Assembly (NCBI GenBank): GCA_947461335.1
Contig: CANHLB010000001.1
Location: 1 to 28,388, forward strand
Origin: Burkholderiaceae bacterium
Lineage (GTDB): Bacteria > Pseudomonadota > Gammaproteobacteria > Burkholderiales > Burkholderiaceae
DNA: 28,388 nt
Reading direction: 5' to 3'
In this document: positions 1 to 8,031 of the stretch, piece by piece
Numbering within the stretch: position 1 is the first letter of the stretch
Layout of the letters: every line of letters begins with the position of its first letter
Translations under genes and position numbers: made by a program
Notes under the pieces: model-generated
What the model saw: the letters and a program-made list of their open reading frames with translations, nothing else
Database searches by the model: none
What the model was told of the DNA's origin: nothing

Positions 1-305
1 CGCCCAAAGCTAGGGAGGTCGGACTAATGAATCGCACTAGCATGCCTACCAACTCTGGAATGCTATTTGTATTTGAACAAAAGGCTGGTCATTGCTTTTG
101 GATGAACAACACTAAGATTCCCCTATCCATTGCCTTCATTGCTGACGATGGCAGGATTGTGAATATTGAAGAGATGCAAGCAGAGACTTTAAATAGTCAC
201 TGTCCCAAGGCTACGATACGTTACGCACTGGAGATGAATAAGCAATGGTTCTCGGAGAGGGTCATTGTCCCAGGCACTGTTATTACAGGGTTACCAAAAA
301 AATAA
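1..305 (+). CDS. DUF192 family protein, 5' end missing
   Basis: The reading frame is already open at base 3, with no stop before the first ATG at 27, and the residues before that ATG (ending EVGLM) fit the usual DUF192 core, where a Glu-x-x-Gly-Leu-Met stretch precedes the Arg-Thr-x-Met/Leu-Pro motif. The visible part continues with GMLFVF, a CFWMNNTKIPLSIAFI-type strand and VNIEEMQAET, all typical of DUF192. The ATG at 27 is therefore probably internal and the true start lies upstream of the window. DUF192 proteins are small beta-rich proteins of uncertain function, often exported with an N-terminal signal or lipoprotein peptide; that part is not visible here. The gene ends in TAA just before a bidirectional terminator shared with the converging ppnP. 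Family assignment is firm; function is unknown. Confidence 0.85.
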   Translation, partial: PKAREVGLMNRTSMPTNSGMLFVFEQKAGHCFWMNNTKIPLSIAFIADDGRIVNIEEMQAETLNSHCPKATIRYALEMNKQWFSERVIVPGTVITGLPKK

Positions 306-321
306 CTAATGGCTAATAAAA

Positions 322-343
322 AACGCAGACCTTGGTCTGCGTT
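322..343. terminator. Bidirectional intrinsic terminator between DUF192 gene and ppnP
   Basis: A perfect 10-bp inverted repeat (AACGCAGACC / GGTCTGCGTT around TT) lies between two converging genes. A T-rich tract follows on the plus strand (CTGTTTT) and a run of six T follows on the minus strand, so it can stop transcripts from both sides. Confidence 0.85.
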
Positions 344-364
344 CTGTTTTATGTATTTGCTGAC

Positions 365-670
365 TTATTCAAAGTGACAAACATAGTGCACCGGCTGTTC
401 AGCACGGATGATGAAATAACCACCCTTTTCTACTTCCCAGCTTTGACCTGCTTTGAATGCTTGCTCTGGAGCGCCATTAATACTCACAAAAGCAGTGCCA
501 TCTACCACTTCCATCACTTCTTTAGTATTTAAATCAAAGCGTAAGGTACTAGGTAGCACCACACCAACTGACTTGCGAATACCATTTGGCAAGGTCACGG
601 TATGAGACACACATTTACCATCAAAAAATACATTGGCTTTTTTGCCTACTGAAACTTGATCAAATTGCAT
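365..670 (-). CDS. ppnP: Pyrimidine/purine nucleoside phosphorylase
   Basis: A 101-residue single-domain cupin-like protein of the PpnP (YaiE, DUF1255) family; the E. coli member is of similar size. PpnP enzymes split several purine and pyrimidine nucleosides with phosphate to give free base and ribose-1-phosphate, in the cytosol. Visible family features are the N-terminal VSVGKKANVFFDGKC segment, the SHTVTLPNG strand, the GVVLPSTLRFDL strand and the C-terminal YFIIRAEQPVHYVCHF. It lies 30 nt downstream of argG on the same strand and is followed by a strong terminator, so it is probably the last gene of an argF-argG-ppnP unit. The sequence before the ATG (AGAAAGAACCAAG) is a poor ribosome binding site. 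The link between arginine synthesis and nucleoside phosphorolysis may be only positional. Confidence 0.9.
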   Translation of the reverse strand: MQFDQVSVGKKANVFFDGKCVSHTVTLPNGIRKSVGVVLPSTLRFDLNTKEVMEVVDGTAFVSINGAPEQAFKAGQSWEVEKGGYFIIRAEQPVHYVCHFE

Positions 671-700
671 CTTGGTTCTTTCTAAACTAGTTGGATCTCA

Positions 701-1933
701 TTATTTCTTTGCACGTTTACGTTTTGCAATTTCAGCAATTCGCATACGCAGCGCATTGAGCTTAATAAAGCCGCCAGCATCAGCTTGGTTATATGCGCCA
801 CCATCATCATCAAAGGTTGCAATATTTTGATCAAATAAAGTATTTGCCGAATCGCGCGAGATGACGGATACAGAACCTTTGTAAAGCTTGAGACGCACTA
901 CGCCATTGACCATCTGTTGTGTGTGGTCAATTAGAGTTTGCAAGGCGAGCCGTTCTGGCGACCACCATAGGCCGTTATAAATTAAGCTAGCGTAACGCGG
1001 CATCAAGTCATCCTTGAGGTGAGCCACTTCACGATCAAGGGTAATGCTCTCAATGCCACGGTGGGCCTTTAGAAGGATTGTGCCGCCGGGAGTTTCATAG
1101 CAACCACGACTCTTCATACCAACAAAACGGTTTTCAACTAAATCAAGACGACCGATGCCATGCTTGCCGCCAACACGATTTAATTCCGCCAATAATTCAT
1201 GCGGTTTATATGCTTTGCGATTGATAGCTACTGGATCGCCCGCTTTAAATTCAATTTCAATAATCTCTGGGGTATCAGGAGCCTTCTCGGGAGAAACTGT
1301 CCAACGCCACATAGCTTCTTCAGCCTCAGCATTGGGATTTTCTAAATGACGGCCTTCATAGCTAATATGCAAGAGGTTGGCATCCATGGAATAAGGTGAG
1401 CCGCCTTGCTTATGCTTCATCTCTACTGGAATGCCATGCTTTTCTGCATAAGCCATCAGCTTCTCACGTGACAGAAGATCCCACTCGCGCCATGGGGCAA
1501 TGACTTTAATTCCTGGCTCAAGAGCGTAGTAGCCCAGCTCAAAACGTACTTGGTCATTGCCTTTACCTGTGGCTCCATGCGAAACCGCATCAGCACCCGT
1601 TAGACGCGCAATTTCAATTTGGCGCTTAGCAATTAATGGGCGGGCAATCGAGGTACCCAATAAATATTCACCTTCGTAAATCGTATTGGCGCGGAACATT
1701 GGGAAGACAAAGTCACGTACAAACTCTTCACGCAAGTCATCAATAAAAATATTCTCTGGCTTAATACCGAACTGTAAAGCCTTAGCACGTGCTGGCTCTA
1801 ATTCTTCACCCTGACCAAGATCAGCAGTAAAGGTGACGATTTCACAGCCATAGGTATCTTGAAGCCACTTCAAGATCACGCTAGTGTCAAGGCCACCGGA
1901 ATACGCTAAGACTGCTTTTTTAATATCAGACAT
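701..1933 (-). CDS. argG: Argininosuccinate synthase
   Basis: A 410-residue enzyme that joins citrulline and aspartate with ATP to make argininosuccinate, the penultimate step of arginine synthesis, in the cytosol. The ATP-binding PP-loop AYSGGLDTS is at residues 10-18. Further family landmarks are the [13 protein letters not shown] segment, the [12 protein letters not shown] segment and the [13 protein letters not shown] stretch. Length matches the compact argG class. The C-terminus ends in a basic tail (KRKRAKK). The gene starts 50 nt downstream of argF, and ppnP follows after 30 nt. The spacer before its ATG is AT-rich with no clear Shine-Dalgarno. No ArgR box was recognised. Confidence 0.97.
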   Translation of the reverse strand: MSDIKKAVLAYSGGLDTSVILKWLQDTYGCEIVTFTADLGQGEELEPARAKALQFGIKPENIFIDDLREEFVRDFVFPMFRANTIYEGEYLLGTSIARPLIAKRQIEIARLTGADAVSHGATGKGNDQVRFELGYYALEPGIKVIAPWREWDLLSREKLMAYAEKHGIPVEMKHKQGGSPYSMDANLLHISYEGRHLENPNAEAEEAMWRWTVSPEKAPDTPEIIEIEFKAGDPVAINRKAYKPHELLAELNRVGGKHGIGRLDLVENRFVGMKSRGCYETPGGTILLKAHRGIESITLDREVAHLKDDLMPRYASLIYNGLWWSPERLALQTLIDHTQQMVNGVVRLKLYKGSVSVISRDSANTLFDQNIATFDDDGGAYNQADAGGFIKLNALRMRIAEIAKRKRAKK

Positions 1934-1983
1934 GATTTTTTATTCAATCAAAAATTAACTAGTAACAAACTAAGACAAAGAAC

Positions 1984-2931
1984 TCAATCTAAACGGCCGC
2001 AGAGTAAATACTCCATCAAAGCCTTTTGAACATGCAAGCGATTTTCTGCCTCTTCCCACACAATGCTTTGGGGGCCATCAATGACACCGGCAGATACCTC
2101 TTCACCACGATGGGCTGGCAAGCAGTGCATAAACACAGCATCTGGCTTTGCTAATGACATCAACTCCTCATCAATCATCCAGTCCTTGAAGGCATTCATA
2201 CGTAGGGTATTTTCATCTTCATAACCCATGCTTGTCCAAACATCAGTACTCACTAGATCAGCACCTTTGCATGCATCTTTAGGGTCAGCACAAATGGTTA
2301 AATGTTTTGCTGCAGCTTTGCTCAAGCGCGAAGTATCTAACTGGTAACCTTCTGGTGCTGAGAAGCGAAACTGAAAATCTAAACATTCAGCAGCCTGAAG
2401 CCAGGTGTAAGCCATATTATTAGCATCACCCACCCAAGCAACCGTCTTACCCTGAATCGGGCCACGGGCTTCCACAAAAGTAAAAATATCCGCTAATACT
2501 TGGCAAGGATGAAATTCATTAGTTAAGCCGTTAATGACAGGAACTCTAGAATTGGAAGCAAAGCGCTCAATGACGTCCTGACCGAAAGTACGAATCATGA
2601 TGATGTCGGTCATTCTTGAAATAACTTGCGCAGCGTCCTCTACAGGCTCGCCACGGCCCAACTGAGTATCGCGCGTGTTTAGGTATACAGCATGACCACC
2701 AAGCTGGTGAATGCCTGCTTCAAAGGAGAGGCGGGTACGTGTTGAATGTTTTTCAAAAATCATTGCCAAGGTACGATCGTGCAAAGGATGCCAAGTCTCA
2801 TAACTTTTGAACTTAGCCTTTAGCCATGCTGCTCTCTTAAGCAGATATTCATACTCTTCACGAGTGAGGTCAGAAAACTGCAGGTAGTGCTTGACCTGAC
2901 CGGGCACTTGAGGCTTTGCCAGAGATGTCAT
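1984..2931 (-). CDS. argF: Ornithine carbamoyltransferase
   Basis: Transfers the carbamoyl group of carbamoyl phosphate to ornithine, giving citrulline for the ArgG reaction encoded next. The carbamoyl-phosphate loop STRTR is at residues 63-67 of the start chosen here; the HPCQ motif and the HCLPAHRGEE ornithine-site loop are both intact. An in-frame ATG at 2964 would add 11 residues. I prefer the ATG at 2931 because the family normally has only a short lead before the HYLQF segment, and because a -10-like TATTAA ends about 6 nt before the 2964 ATG, so a transcript starting there would barely contain it. Neither start has a strong ribosome binding site. It appears to be the first gene of the argF-argG-ppnP unit. 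Confidence 0.95.
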   Translation of the reverse strand: MTSLAKPQVPGQVKHYLQFSDLTREEYEYLLKRAAWLKAKFKSYETWHPLHDRTLAMIFEKHSTRTRLSFEAGIHQLGGHAVYLNTRDTQLGRGEPVEDAAQVISRMTDIIMIRTFGQDVIERFASNSRVPVINGLTNEFHPCQVLADIFTFVEARGPIQGKTVAWVGDANNMAYTWLQAAECLDFQFRFSAPEGYQLDTSRLSKAAAKHLTICADPKDACKGADLVSTDVWTSMGYEDENTLRMNAFKDWMIDEELMSLAKPDAVFMHCLPAHRGEEVSAGVIDGPQSIVWEEAENRLHVQKALMEYLLCGRLD

Positions 2932-3083
2932 AGTTGAGCTTTCTACTAAAGTTTTGGCTTGCATTTTTTTCTTAATACAGTTGACTGCACAAAAAGAGAA
3001 CTTAAAGTCATCTTACGGCTAACTCGGGCTGTTAAGCTAGAGGGCTTAGCAATACCGATTCCTACTACCTTCTTGACGCGAAC

Positions 3084-3398
3084 TTGAACCACAAAAAGCT
3101 TTTCATTCAAGGCATTACCACTTCTGGCAAACCATTTCGACCTAGTGATTGGGCGGAGCGCTTGTGTGGGGTAATGGCAACTTTTCGCCCTCCAGGAGAC
3201 TTAGGAGACCCACGCTTCACTTATTCACCCTATGTCATACCAGTCGTGATTGCTACAGTGAAATGCGTTGTTATTGACACCAGACTGGGTGATCTTGATC
3301 CGAGGGCGCTTGACTTTGTTTGCAACTTTGCCAAAGACAACGACCTTCCGATCGAAGAGGCTTGTGAATTTGAACCCAAATCCAAAACCCAGTCCTAA
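3084..3398 (+). CDS. DUF3579 domain protein with TTG start
   Basis: A 104-residue protein that I recognise as the DUF3579 family of betaproteobacteria, from the KLFIQGITTSGKPFRPSDWAERL start and the conserved GVMATFRPPG, YSPYVIP and LDFVCNFAKDNDL segments. Function is unknown. The only start that keeps the conserved N-terminal segment is TTG at 3084: the frame is closed by TAA at 3033-3035 and no ATG or GTG lies between. No convincing Shine-Dalgarno precedes the TTG, so expression may be weak. It is divergent from argF (about 120-150 nt between starts) and converges on rpsT. The C-terminal end is a charged tail (KSKTQS). Confidence 0.8.
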   Translation: MNHKKLFIQGITTSGKPFRPSDWAERLCGVMATFRPPGDLGDPRFTYSPYVIPVVIATVKCVVIDTRLGDLDPRALDFVCNFAKDNDLPIEEACEFEPKSKTQS

Positions 3399-3407
3399 AA
3401 ACAAAAA

Positions 3408-3428
3408 CCCGCTCTGATGAGGAGCGGG
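3408..3428 (-). terminator. Intrinsic terminator of rpsT
   Basis: A 7-bp GC-rich stem (CCCGCTC / GAGCGGG, loop TGATGAG) lies about 40 nt past the rpsT stop. On the minus strand it is followed by a T tract interrupted by one G (TTTTTGTTTT). The plus-strand side lacks a T tract, so it serves rpsT rather than the DUF3579 gene. Confidence 0.85.
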
Positions 3429-3470
3429 CTTAGATCGAAATGAATCGACCAGCCTAAAACGAATACTGTA

Positions 3471-3737
3471 TTACGCTGCCATCGCCTTGATAGCGGCAGA
3501 CAAACGTGACTTCTGACGTGCTGCAGTATTTTTATGAGCAATCTTTTTGTCAGCAATCTTGTCGATTGTTGCTTGGGTTGCTGCAAATACTTTCGCTGCA
3601 GCAGCTTTATCACCAGTGTCAATCGCTTTACGAACTGCCTTAACGGAAGTGCGAAGTTTTGAGCGCAAACTGGAGTTGTGCTCGTTCTGTTTTACTGCCT
3701 GGCGTGCGCGTTTGCGCGCTTGTGCTGTATTGGCCAT
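3471..3737 (-). CDS. rpsT: 30S ribosomal protein S20
   Basis: An 88-residue, Lys/Arg/Ala-rich protein starting [13 protein letters not shown], typical of S20, a primary 16S rRNA binding protein at the base of the small subunit. Conserved features are the [19 protein letters not shown] helix and the [20 protein letters not shown]-terminal helix. Monocistronic: a strong terminator lies 40 nt downstream and murJ diverges upstream. The Shine-Dalgarno is good (GAGG and AAGG within 20 nt of ATG). A 6-bp inverted repeat (CTTGCT at 3793-3798, AGCAAG at 3808-3813) lies in the upstream region shared with murJ. E. coli rpsT is autoregulated at translation, but I cannot tell if this repeat has that role. 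Confidence 0.97.
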   Translation of the reverse strand: MANTAQARKRARQAVKQNEHNSSLRSKLRTSVKAVRKAIDTGDKAAAAKVFAATQATIDKIADKKIAHKNTAARQKSRLSAAIKAMAA

Positions 3738-3888
3738 CTTTAAACCTTGCCTCTATAAATTGCAAAATACGATTAGTTAAAAATTCTGCGGACTTGCTAG
3801 ACTCAGAAGCAAGCTCGCCAAAACCCAAGATTTTACCTGAAAGGGGCAAAAAAGCCCAGTCGACCCATAAATAGGTGAAAATCGGCTC

Positions 3889-5442
3889 ATGAACCTGCTT
3901 TCTGCCGCCGCCAAGGTTAGCTCCCTCACCATGCTGTCCCGTATTACGGGATTGCTGCGAGAAACCTTAATTGCCCGAAGTTTCGGGGCCTCCGAGTGGA
4001 CAGATGCCTTTAATGTTGCTTTTAGGCTACCAAATTTATTGCGTCGTCTTTTTGCCGAAGGCGCCTTTTCTCAGGCATTTGTGCCAATTTTGGGTGAAAT
4101 CTCCAAAGATGGAGATCAAAAACAGGCTCAAATCCTCGTTAATGCAGTCTCTACCCTCTTATTTTGGGCCTTAGTGCTCACGGTATTACTTGGGGTGATC
4201 GGCGCCCCTGTGCTCATTCTGGTGATTGCTACAGGCTTTAGTGGTGGGCCTGCTTATGAAGCTAGCGTTGTCATGACCAGAATTATGTTCCCCTACATTG
4301 GCTTAATTTCGATGGTTTCCCTTTCAGCCGGTATTTTGAACACCTTTCAGCGCTTTGCCATCCCTGCCTTTACGCCCGTTTTACTCAACTTAGCCTTAAT
4401 TGCTAGCGCTCTTTTCTTGGCGCCTCATTTGGAACAGCCAATCTATGCACTGAGTATTGGTGTTCTTTTAGGTGGCGTCTTGCAATTGGCAATACAGATT
4501 CCTGCGCTTTCTCGCCTCGGTCTTTTGCCACGCATTGGATTATTGCCTAGCGCCATTAGAGGAGCAATCGCTAATCCCGAAGCAAAACGGGTTTTAAAAC
4601 TCATGGGGCCTGCTGTCTTTGCGGTGTCCGTGGCGCAAATCTCACTGATTATTAACACCAATATTGCCTCACGCTTACAGGCGGGCAGCGTGTCATGGCT
4701 TTCTTATGCTGATCGTTTAATGGAGTTTCCTACTGCGCTCTTGGGGGTTGCTCTAGGCACCGTTCTTCTGCCTAGCTTGAGTAAGGCCAATGCGAAGAAT
4801 GATCTAGTTCATGCTGGTGAGCTACTCATCTGGGGATTGCAACTGACCTTCTTGTTGGCTGCGCCATGTGCCGTTGCACTCTTTATCTTTGGTGAGCCAT
4901 TAGCTGCAGTGTTGTACCACTATGGAAAATTTAACGCACTTGATGTGCTCATGACACAACGTGCCTTGGCTGCTTATGGAGTGGGTCTTATTGGCTTAAT
5001 TTTGGTAAAAATTTTAGCCCCTGGCTTTTATTCACGCCAAGATATTCGCACTCCAGTCAAAATTGGCCTGTTCGTGCTCGTAGCAACCCAGTTAGCCAAC
5101 CTGGTTTTTGTTCCTTGGCTAGGTCACGCAGGCTTAGCCCTATCTGTTGGTGCCGGTGCCTGCCTTAATGCAGCCCTCCTGTGGATTGGCCTCCACCAGC
5201 GGGGCGCCCTCCCAAGCTCAGCCTGGGCAAAATACCTGGGGCAATTATTCTTGGCTCTCATCCCCTTTTCTGCGGTACTTTTTTATGCCGCCGGTGCCCA
5301 TAATTGGATTGCCCTACAGGCAGAACCCTGGACTCGTATTGGTCTGCTGGCTGCGTGGTTGGCCGCTGCAGCCATAACTTACTTTGGAGCCCTAGGTATT
5401 GTCGGAATTCGCTGGCAAAAATTCTTGCGTCATGCAAAATAG
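3889..5442 (+). CDS. murJ: Lipid II flippase MurJ (MviN)
   Basis: A 517-residue, very hydrophobic inner-membrane protein of the MATE-like MurJ family, consistent with 14 membrane helices. MurJ moves lipid II, the undecaprenyl-linked peptidoglycan precursor, from the cytosolic to the periplasmic face. Seen directly: the N-terminal SLTMLSRITGLLRETLIARSF-type segment and the GASEWTDAFNVAFRLPN and LLRRLFAEGAFSQAF stretches, which carry the conserved arginines of the central cavity. A moderate ribosome binding site (AGGTGA) lies about 10 nt before ATG. It diverges from rpsT and is followed after 5 nt by the SirB1-like gene, so the two are probably co-transcribed. The rpsT-murJ adjacency is common in Burkholderiales (family knowledge). 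Confidence 0.96.
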   Translation: MNLLSAAAKVSSLTMLSRITGLLRETLIARSFGASEWTDAFNVAFRLPNLLRRLFAEGAFSQAFVPILGEISKDGDQKQAQILVNAVSTLLFWALVLTVLLGVIGAPVLILVIATGFSGGPAYEASVVMTRIMFPYIGLISMVSLSAGILNTFQRFAIPAFTPVLLNLALIASALFLAPHLEQPIYALSIGVLLGGVLQLAIQIPALSRLGLLPRIGLLPSAIRGAIANPEAKRVLKLMGPAVFAVSVAQISLIINTNIASRLQAGSVSWLSYADRLMEFPTALLGVALGTVLLPSLSKANAKNDLVHAGELLIWGLQLTFLLAAPCAVALFIFGEPLAAVLYHYGKFNALDVLMTQRALAAYGVGLIGLILVKILAPGFYSRQDIRTPVKIGLFVLVATQLANLVFVPWLGHAGLALSVGAGACLNAALLWIGLHQRGALPSSAWAKYLGQLFLALIPFSAVLFYAAGAHNWIALQAEPWTRIGLLAAWLAAAAITYFGALGIVGIRWQKFLRHAK

Positions 5443-5447
5443 AACTT

Positions 5448-6290
5448 ATGCCAACCCAACAACTCGACTATTTCACGTCTTTAGTTGCTGAAGACGAACA
5501 CCTTCCATTAACCGAGGCGGCAATCGCTGTTGCGCAACACGCATATCCAGACTTAGATGTTCAAAGCGTACTTGATCAACTCGATCAATTTGGCAATAAG
5601 CTCAAGTCACGTATTACTCCAGATACTTCGCCAATTCAGAGATTGCAAATACTGAAGCACTTCTTTTATACAGAGTTAGGTTTTGGCCCGAACCCGAATG
5701 ATTTTTACGCCCCTGAAAATTCTTATTTGCACTATGTGATTGAAAATCGCAGAGGCATTCCAATTTCCTTAGCAATCTTAATGATGGAATTGGGACAACA
5801 AATTGGTTTGAAGATTCGTGGCGTTTCATTTCCCAATCACTTCATGATGCGCATCTCTTTACAACAAGGTGAAATCATCATGGATCCACTTACTGGTGAA
5901 TCGCTTTCTAAAAATCAACTTCAGGAGATGCTAGATCCTTATTTAGATGCAAAGGGCTATCGCGGTGAATTAAGTCTGCCTCTTAATGTCTTCCTACGGG
6001 CCTCTAGCCCCCGTGAGATCTTGTCTCGCTTCCTGCGCAACCTCAAAATGATCTATTCAGAACACGAGCGCTGGGAGCGTCTACTGGGCGTGCAAGAACG
6101 TTTAGTCATTTTATTGCCAGGCTCGATTGAAGAGATTCGTGACCGTGGTTTAATCTTTGCTCAGCTTGAATATTTACGTCCTGCCTTAGAAGATATGCAT
6201 CGCTACCTCAGCGAATCACCAGAAGCGGAAGATGCCAGCGATATTCGCGAACATATTGCTACGCTTGAGAGTCAAGCGAAGTTTCACTAA
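5448..6290 (+). CDS. SirB1 family transglutaminase-like/TPR protein
   Basis: A 280-residue soluble protein of the SirB1/YchA family: a transglutaminase-like core (Transglut_core2) followed by a helical TPR-like end. Seen: the HFFYTELGFGPNPNDFY and NSYLHYVIENRRGIPISLAIL segments, then VSFPNHFMMRI and IIMDPLTGE, the family hallmark. The typical Cys of active transglutaminases is not evident around RRGIPISLAI, as usual for this family, and its biochemical role is not established. The frame is open upstream inside murJ, but the start is set at ATG 5448, five bases after the murJ stop, because only from there does the sequence resemble the family. Spacing suggests co-transcription with murJ. It converges on the DedA gene across 23 nt with no clear terminator. 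Confidence 0.85.
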   Translation: MPTQQLDYFTSLVAEDEHLPLTEAAIAVAQHAYPDLDVQSVLDQLDQFGNKLKSRITPDTSPIQRLQILKHFFYTELGFGPNPNDFYAPENSYLHYVIENRRGIPISLAILMMELGQQIGLKIRGVSFPNHFMMRISLQQGEIIMDPLTGESLSKNQLQEMLDPYLDAKGYRGELSLPLNVFLRASSPREILSRFLRNLKMIYSEHERWERLLGVQERLVILLPGSIEEIRDRGLIFAQLEYLRPALEDMHRYLSESPEAEDASDIREHIATLESQAKFH

Positions 6291-6313
6291 TTCTTAGATT
6301 GCTAGAGTAGAAC

Positions 6314-6958
6314 TTATTTTTGCTTGCGCTGAAATATTTTATAGAGAGCAGCCAAGACTACTGGTATTGCAGCTGCACCAATTCCAATCAAAACAATCAC
6401 ATTTAAATTTTGACGAATGATAGGAATATTGCCAAAGAAGTAGCCGGCAATGACCAAGCCAAATACCCATAGTGCTGCGCCAGTCACATTAAAAAACTGA
6501 AAGCGCGAGAAATTCATCTCAGATACGCCTGCGATAAATGGCGCAAAGGTACGAAAAATAGGCAAAAAACGCGCCAAGATAATTGTCTTACCACCATGCT
6601 TCTCGTAAAAAGAATGTGTTTTACGCAAAGCGTTTTGATCTATCCAGCGTGACTGACTACTGAAAACGCGTTTACCAACCCAACGGCCGATAAAGTAATT
6701 GACGGTATTGCCTGCCACTGCAGCAATGAATAACCCAATACATAAGGTCCAGATATTGAAATGCTCGGTAGCACAATAAGCTCCCGCAATAAATAGTAGA
6801 GAGTCGCCCGGCAAGAAAGGGGCAACCACCAAACCGGTTTCTGCAAACACTATTGCAAATAGCAGACCATAGGCCCAAGGACCATACTGTGCGATCACCA
6901 CATCTAAGTGACGATCAATATGCAGCAATAAATCACTTAGTTGTAAAAGGGTATCCAT
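6314..6958 (-). CDS. DedA family membrane protein (VTT domain)
   Basis: A 214-residue polytopic inner-membrane protein of the DedA superfamily. The two re-entrant family motifs are present: FAETGLVVAPFLPGDSLLF (about residues 38-56) and ARFLPIFRTFAPFIAG (129-144), including Arg130 and Arg136 that are conserved in the family. Several hydrophobic helices flank them, and the protein ends in a short basic tail (FQRKQK). DedA proteins are linked to membrane lipid homeostasis, undecaprenyl-phosphate recycling and proton-motive force in E. coli and other bacteria; which applies here is unknown. A GGAG about 9 nt before ATG serves as ribosome binding site. It diverges from miaA; the 58-nt gap holds the miaA promoter. 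Confidence 0.92.
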   Translation of the reverse strand: MDTLLQLSDLLLHIDRHLDVVIAQYGPWAYGLLFAIVFAETGLVVAPFLPGDSLLFIAGAYCATEHFNIWTLCIGLFIAAVAGNTVNYFIGRWVGKRVFSSQSRWIDQNALRKTHSFYEKHGGKTIILARFLPIFRTFAPFIAGVSEMNFSRFQFFNVTGAALWVFGLVIAGYFFGNIPIIRQNLNVIVLIGIGAAAIPVVLAALYKIFQRKQK

Positions 6959-6981
6959 CCACTAGCACTCCAAATATTGGC

Positions 6982-7011
6982 TTGATGCGGATATTAACAG
7001 GCTCTTATAAT
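6982..7011 (+). promoter_or_regulatory. Sigma-70-type promoter of miaA
   Basis: TTGATG (6982-6987) and a perfect TATAAT (7006-7011) are separated by 18 nt. The -10 ends five bases before the ATG at 7017, so the transcript would begin at or next to that A. This implies either a leaderless mRNA or use of the second in-frame ATG at 7044. Confidence 0.7.
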
Positions 7012-7016
7012 CAGGC

Positions 7017-8024
7017 ATGCAAACTGAACCCTACATTCAGCCTATGCATGCGTTAGAGGCCAACCCAGTACTGTGTATTGTTGGTCCCACTGGCGCAGGC
7101 AAAACCCAACTCGCCATGTTGTTGGCAGAGCATGCTCAATCTGTTGGTTTGAGCATTGAACTCATCAGTATGGACTCTGCATTGGTTTACCGTGGTTTAG
7201 ACATTGGTAGCGCGAAGCCCACTAAAACAGAGCAAGCATTTGTTGCGCACCATCTCATCGATATCCTTGAGCCTACTGAGGTTTACTCTGCTGCACGCTT
7301 TGCCAAAGACGCAAGCCGGCTATGTATTGAAATTCGCAGTAGAGGAAATATTCCCATAGTGGTTGGTGGCACGATGCTGTATTGGCGCGCCTGGGCTTAT
7401 GGACTATCTTCTTTACCTCCTGCTCATCCAGAAATTCGGGCAAGACTTGATGAAGAAGGCAAAACCATCGGTTGGCCAGCGATGCATACAAAGCTTGGCA
7501 TCGTTGACCCCGAAACTGCCGCTCGCTTGAAACCCAATGATTCACAACGGGTACAGCGCGCTTTAGAAGTATTTGAGATTACTGGCAAACCCATGTCTTC
7601 ACTGCTAGCTGACTCGCCAAGTGAGGACGGCCGAGAAGGCTCTAGCATTCCTTCATGGATTCATTTGGTTTCACTAGAGCCTAGCGATCGTGCAAGACTT
7701 CATACCAATCTAGAAAAACGTTTCGATGAAATGCTCGCAGCTGGCTTTATGGATGAAGTTAAAGCGCTTCGTTCCAATGCCGACTTACATGCAGATCTAC
7801 CTGCCATTCGCTCAGTAGGCTACCGACAAGCATGGGAATTTCTTAATAATCAAATTGACTTTGATCAGATGCGCTATAAAGCTTTGGCTGCTACTAGACA
7901 GCTTGGCAAACGGCAATTGACTTGGTTACGCGCAATTTCTGGGAGAAAAACCTTTGATCCCTTTAGCCCTGAGGATTTTCAGGCGGCGCTGGATTACTGC
8001 AAAAGTAAGTTAGATCAGAAGTAA
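7017..8024 (+). CDS. miaA: tRNA dimethylallyltransferase
   Basis: Transfers a dimethylallyl group to N6 of A37 in tRNAs reading codons that start with U, the first step to ms2i6A. Seen: the P-loop GPTGAGKT at residues 23-30, the SMDSALVYRGLDIGSAKPT segment, the HHLIDILEPTEVYSA segment, VVGGTMLYWRAW, and the C-terminal AIRSVGYRQAW motif with QLGKRQLTWLR. The length (335 residues) is normal. Two starts are possible: ATG 7017, directly after the -10 box, and ATG 7044, which would still leave 14 residues before the P-loop. Neither has a Shine-Dalgarno. It converges on purM with only 7 nt between stop codons. E. coli miaA sits beside hfq; that context is not found here. Confidence 0.95.
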   Translation: MQTEPYIQPMHALEANPVLCIVGPTGAGKTQLAMLLAEHAQSVGLSIELISMDSALVYRGLDIGSAKPTKTEQAFVAHHLIDILEPTEVYSAARFAKDASRLCIEIRSRGNIPIVVGGTMLYWRAWAYGLSSLPPAHPEIRARLDEEGKTIGWPAMHTKLGIVDPETAARLKPNDSQRVQRALEVFEITGKPMSSLLADSPSEDGREGSSIPSWIHLVSLEPSDRARLHTNLEKRFDEMLAAGFMDEVKALRSNADLHADLPAIRSVGYRQAWEFLNNQIDFDQMRYKALAATRQLGKRQLTWLRAISGRKTFDPFSPEDFQAALDYCKSKLDQK

Positions 8025-8031
8025 ATCTACT

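Noticed and set aside
3752..3780. TTAACT/TATAGA with a 17-nt spacer as the rpsT promoter
   Set aside because: Only four of six matches in each hexamer, and the implied start would leave the ribosome site at the very 5' end of the mRNA.
3845..3858. GGGGC/GCCC repeat around AAAAAA between rpsT and murJ
   Set aside because: The stem is only four base pairs and lies between divergent starts, where a terminator is not expected.
6962..6971. CIRCE-like half site CTAGCACTC upstream of miaA/dedA
   Set aside because: No matching GAGTGCTA half follows at 9 nt, so it is not an HrcA operator.
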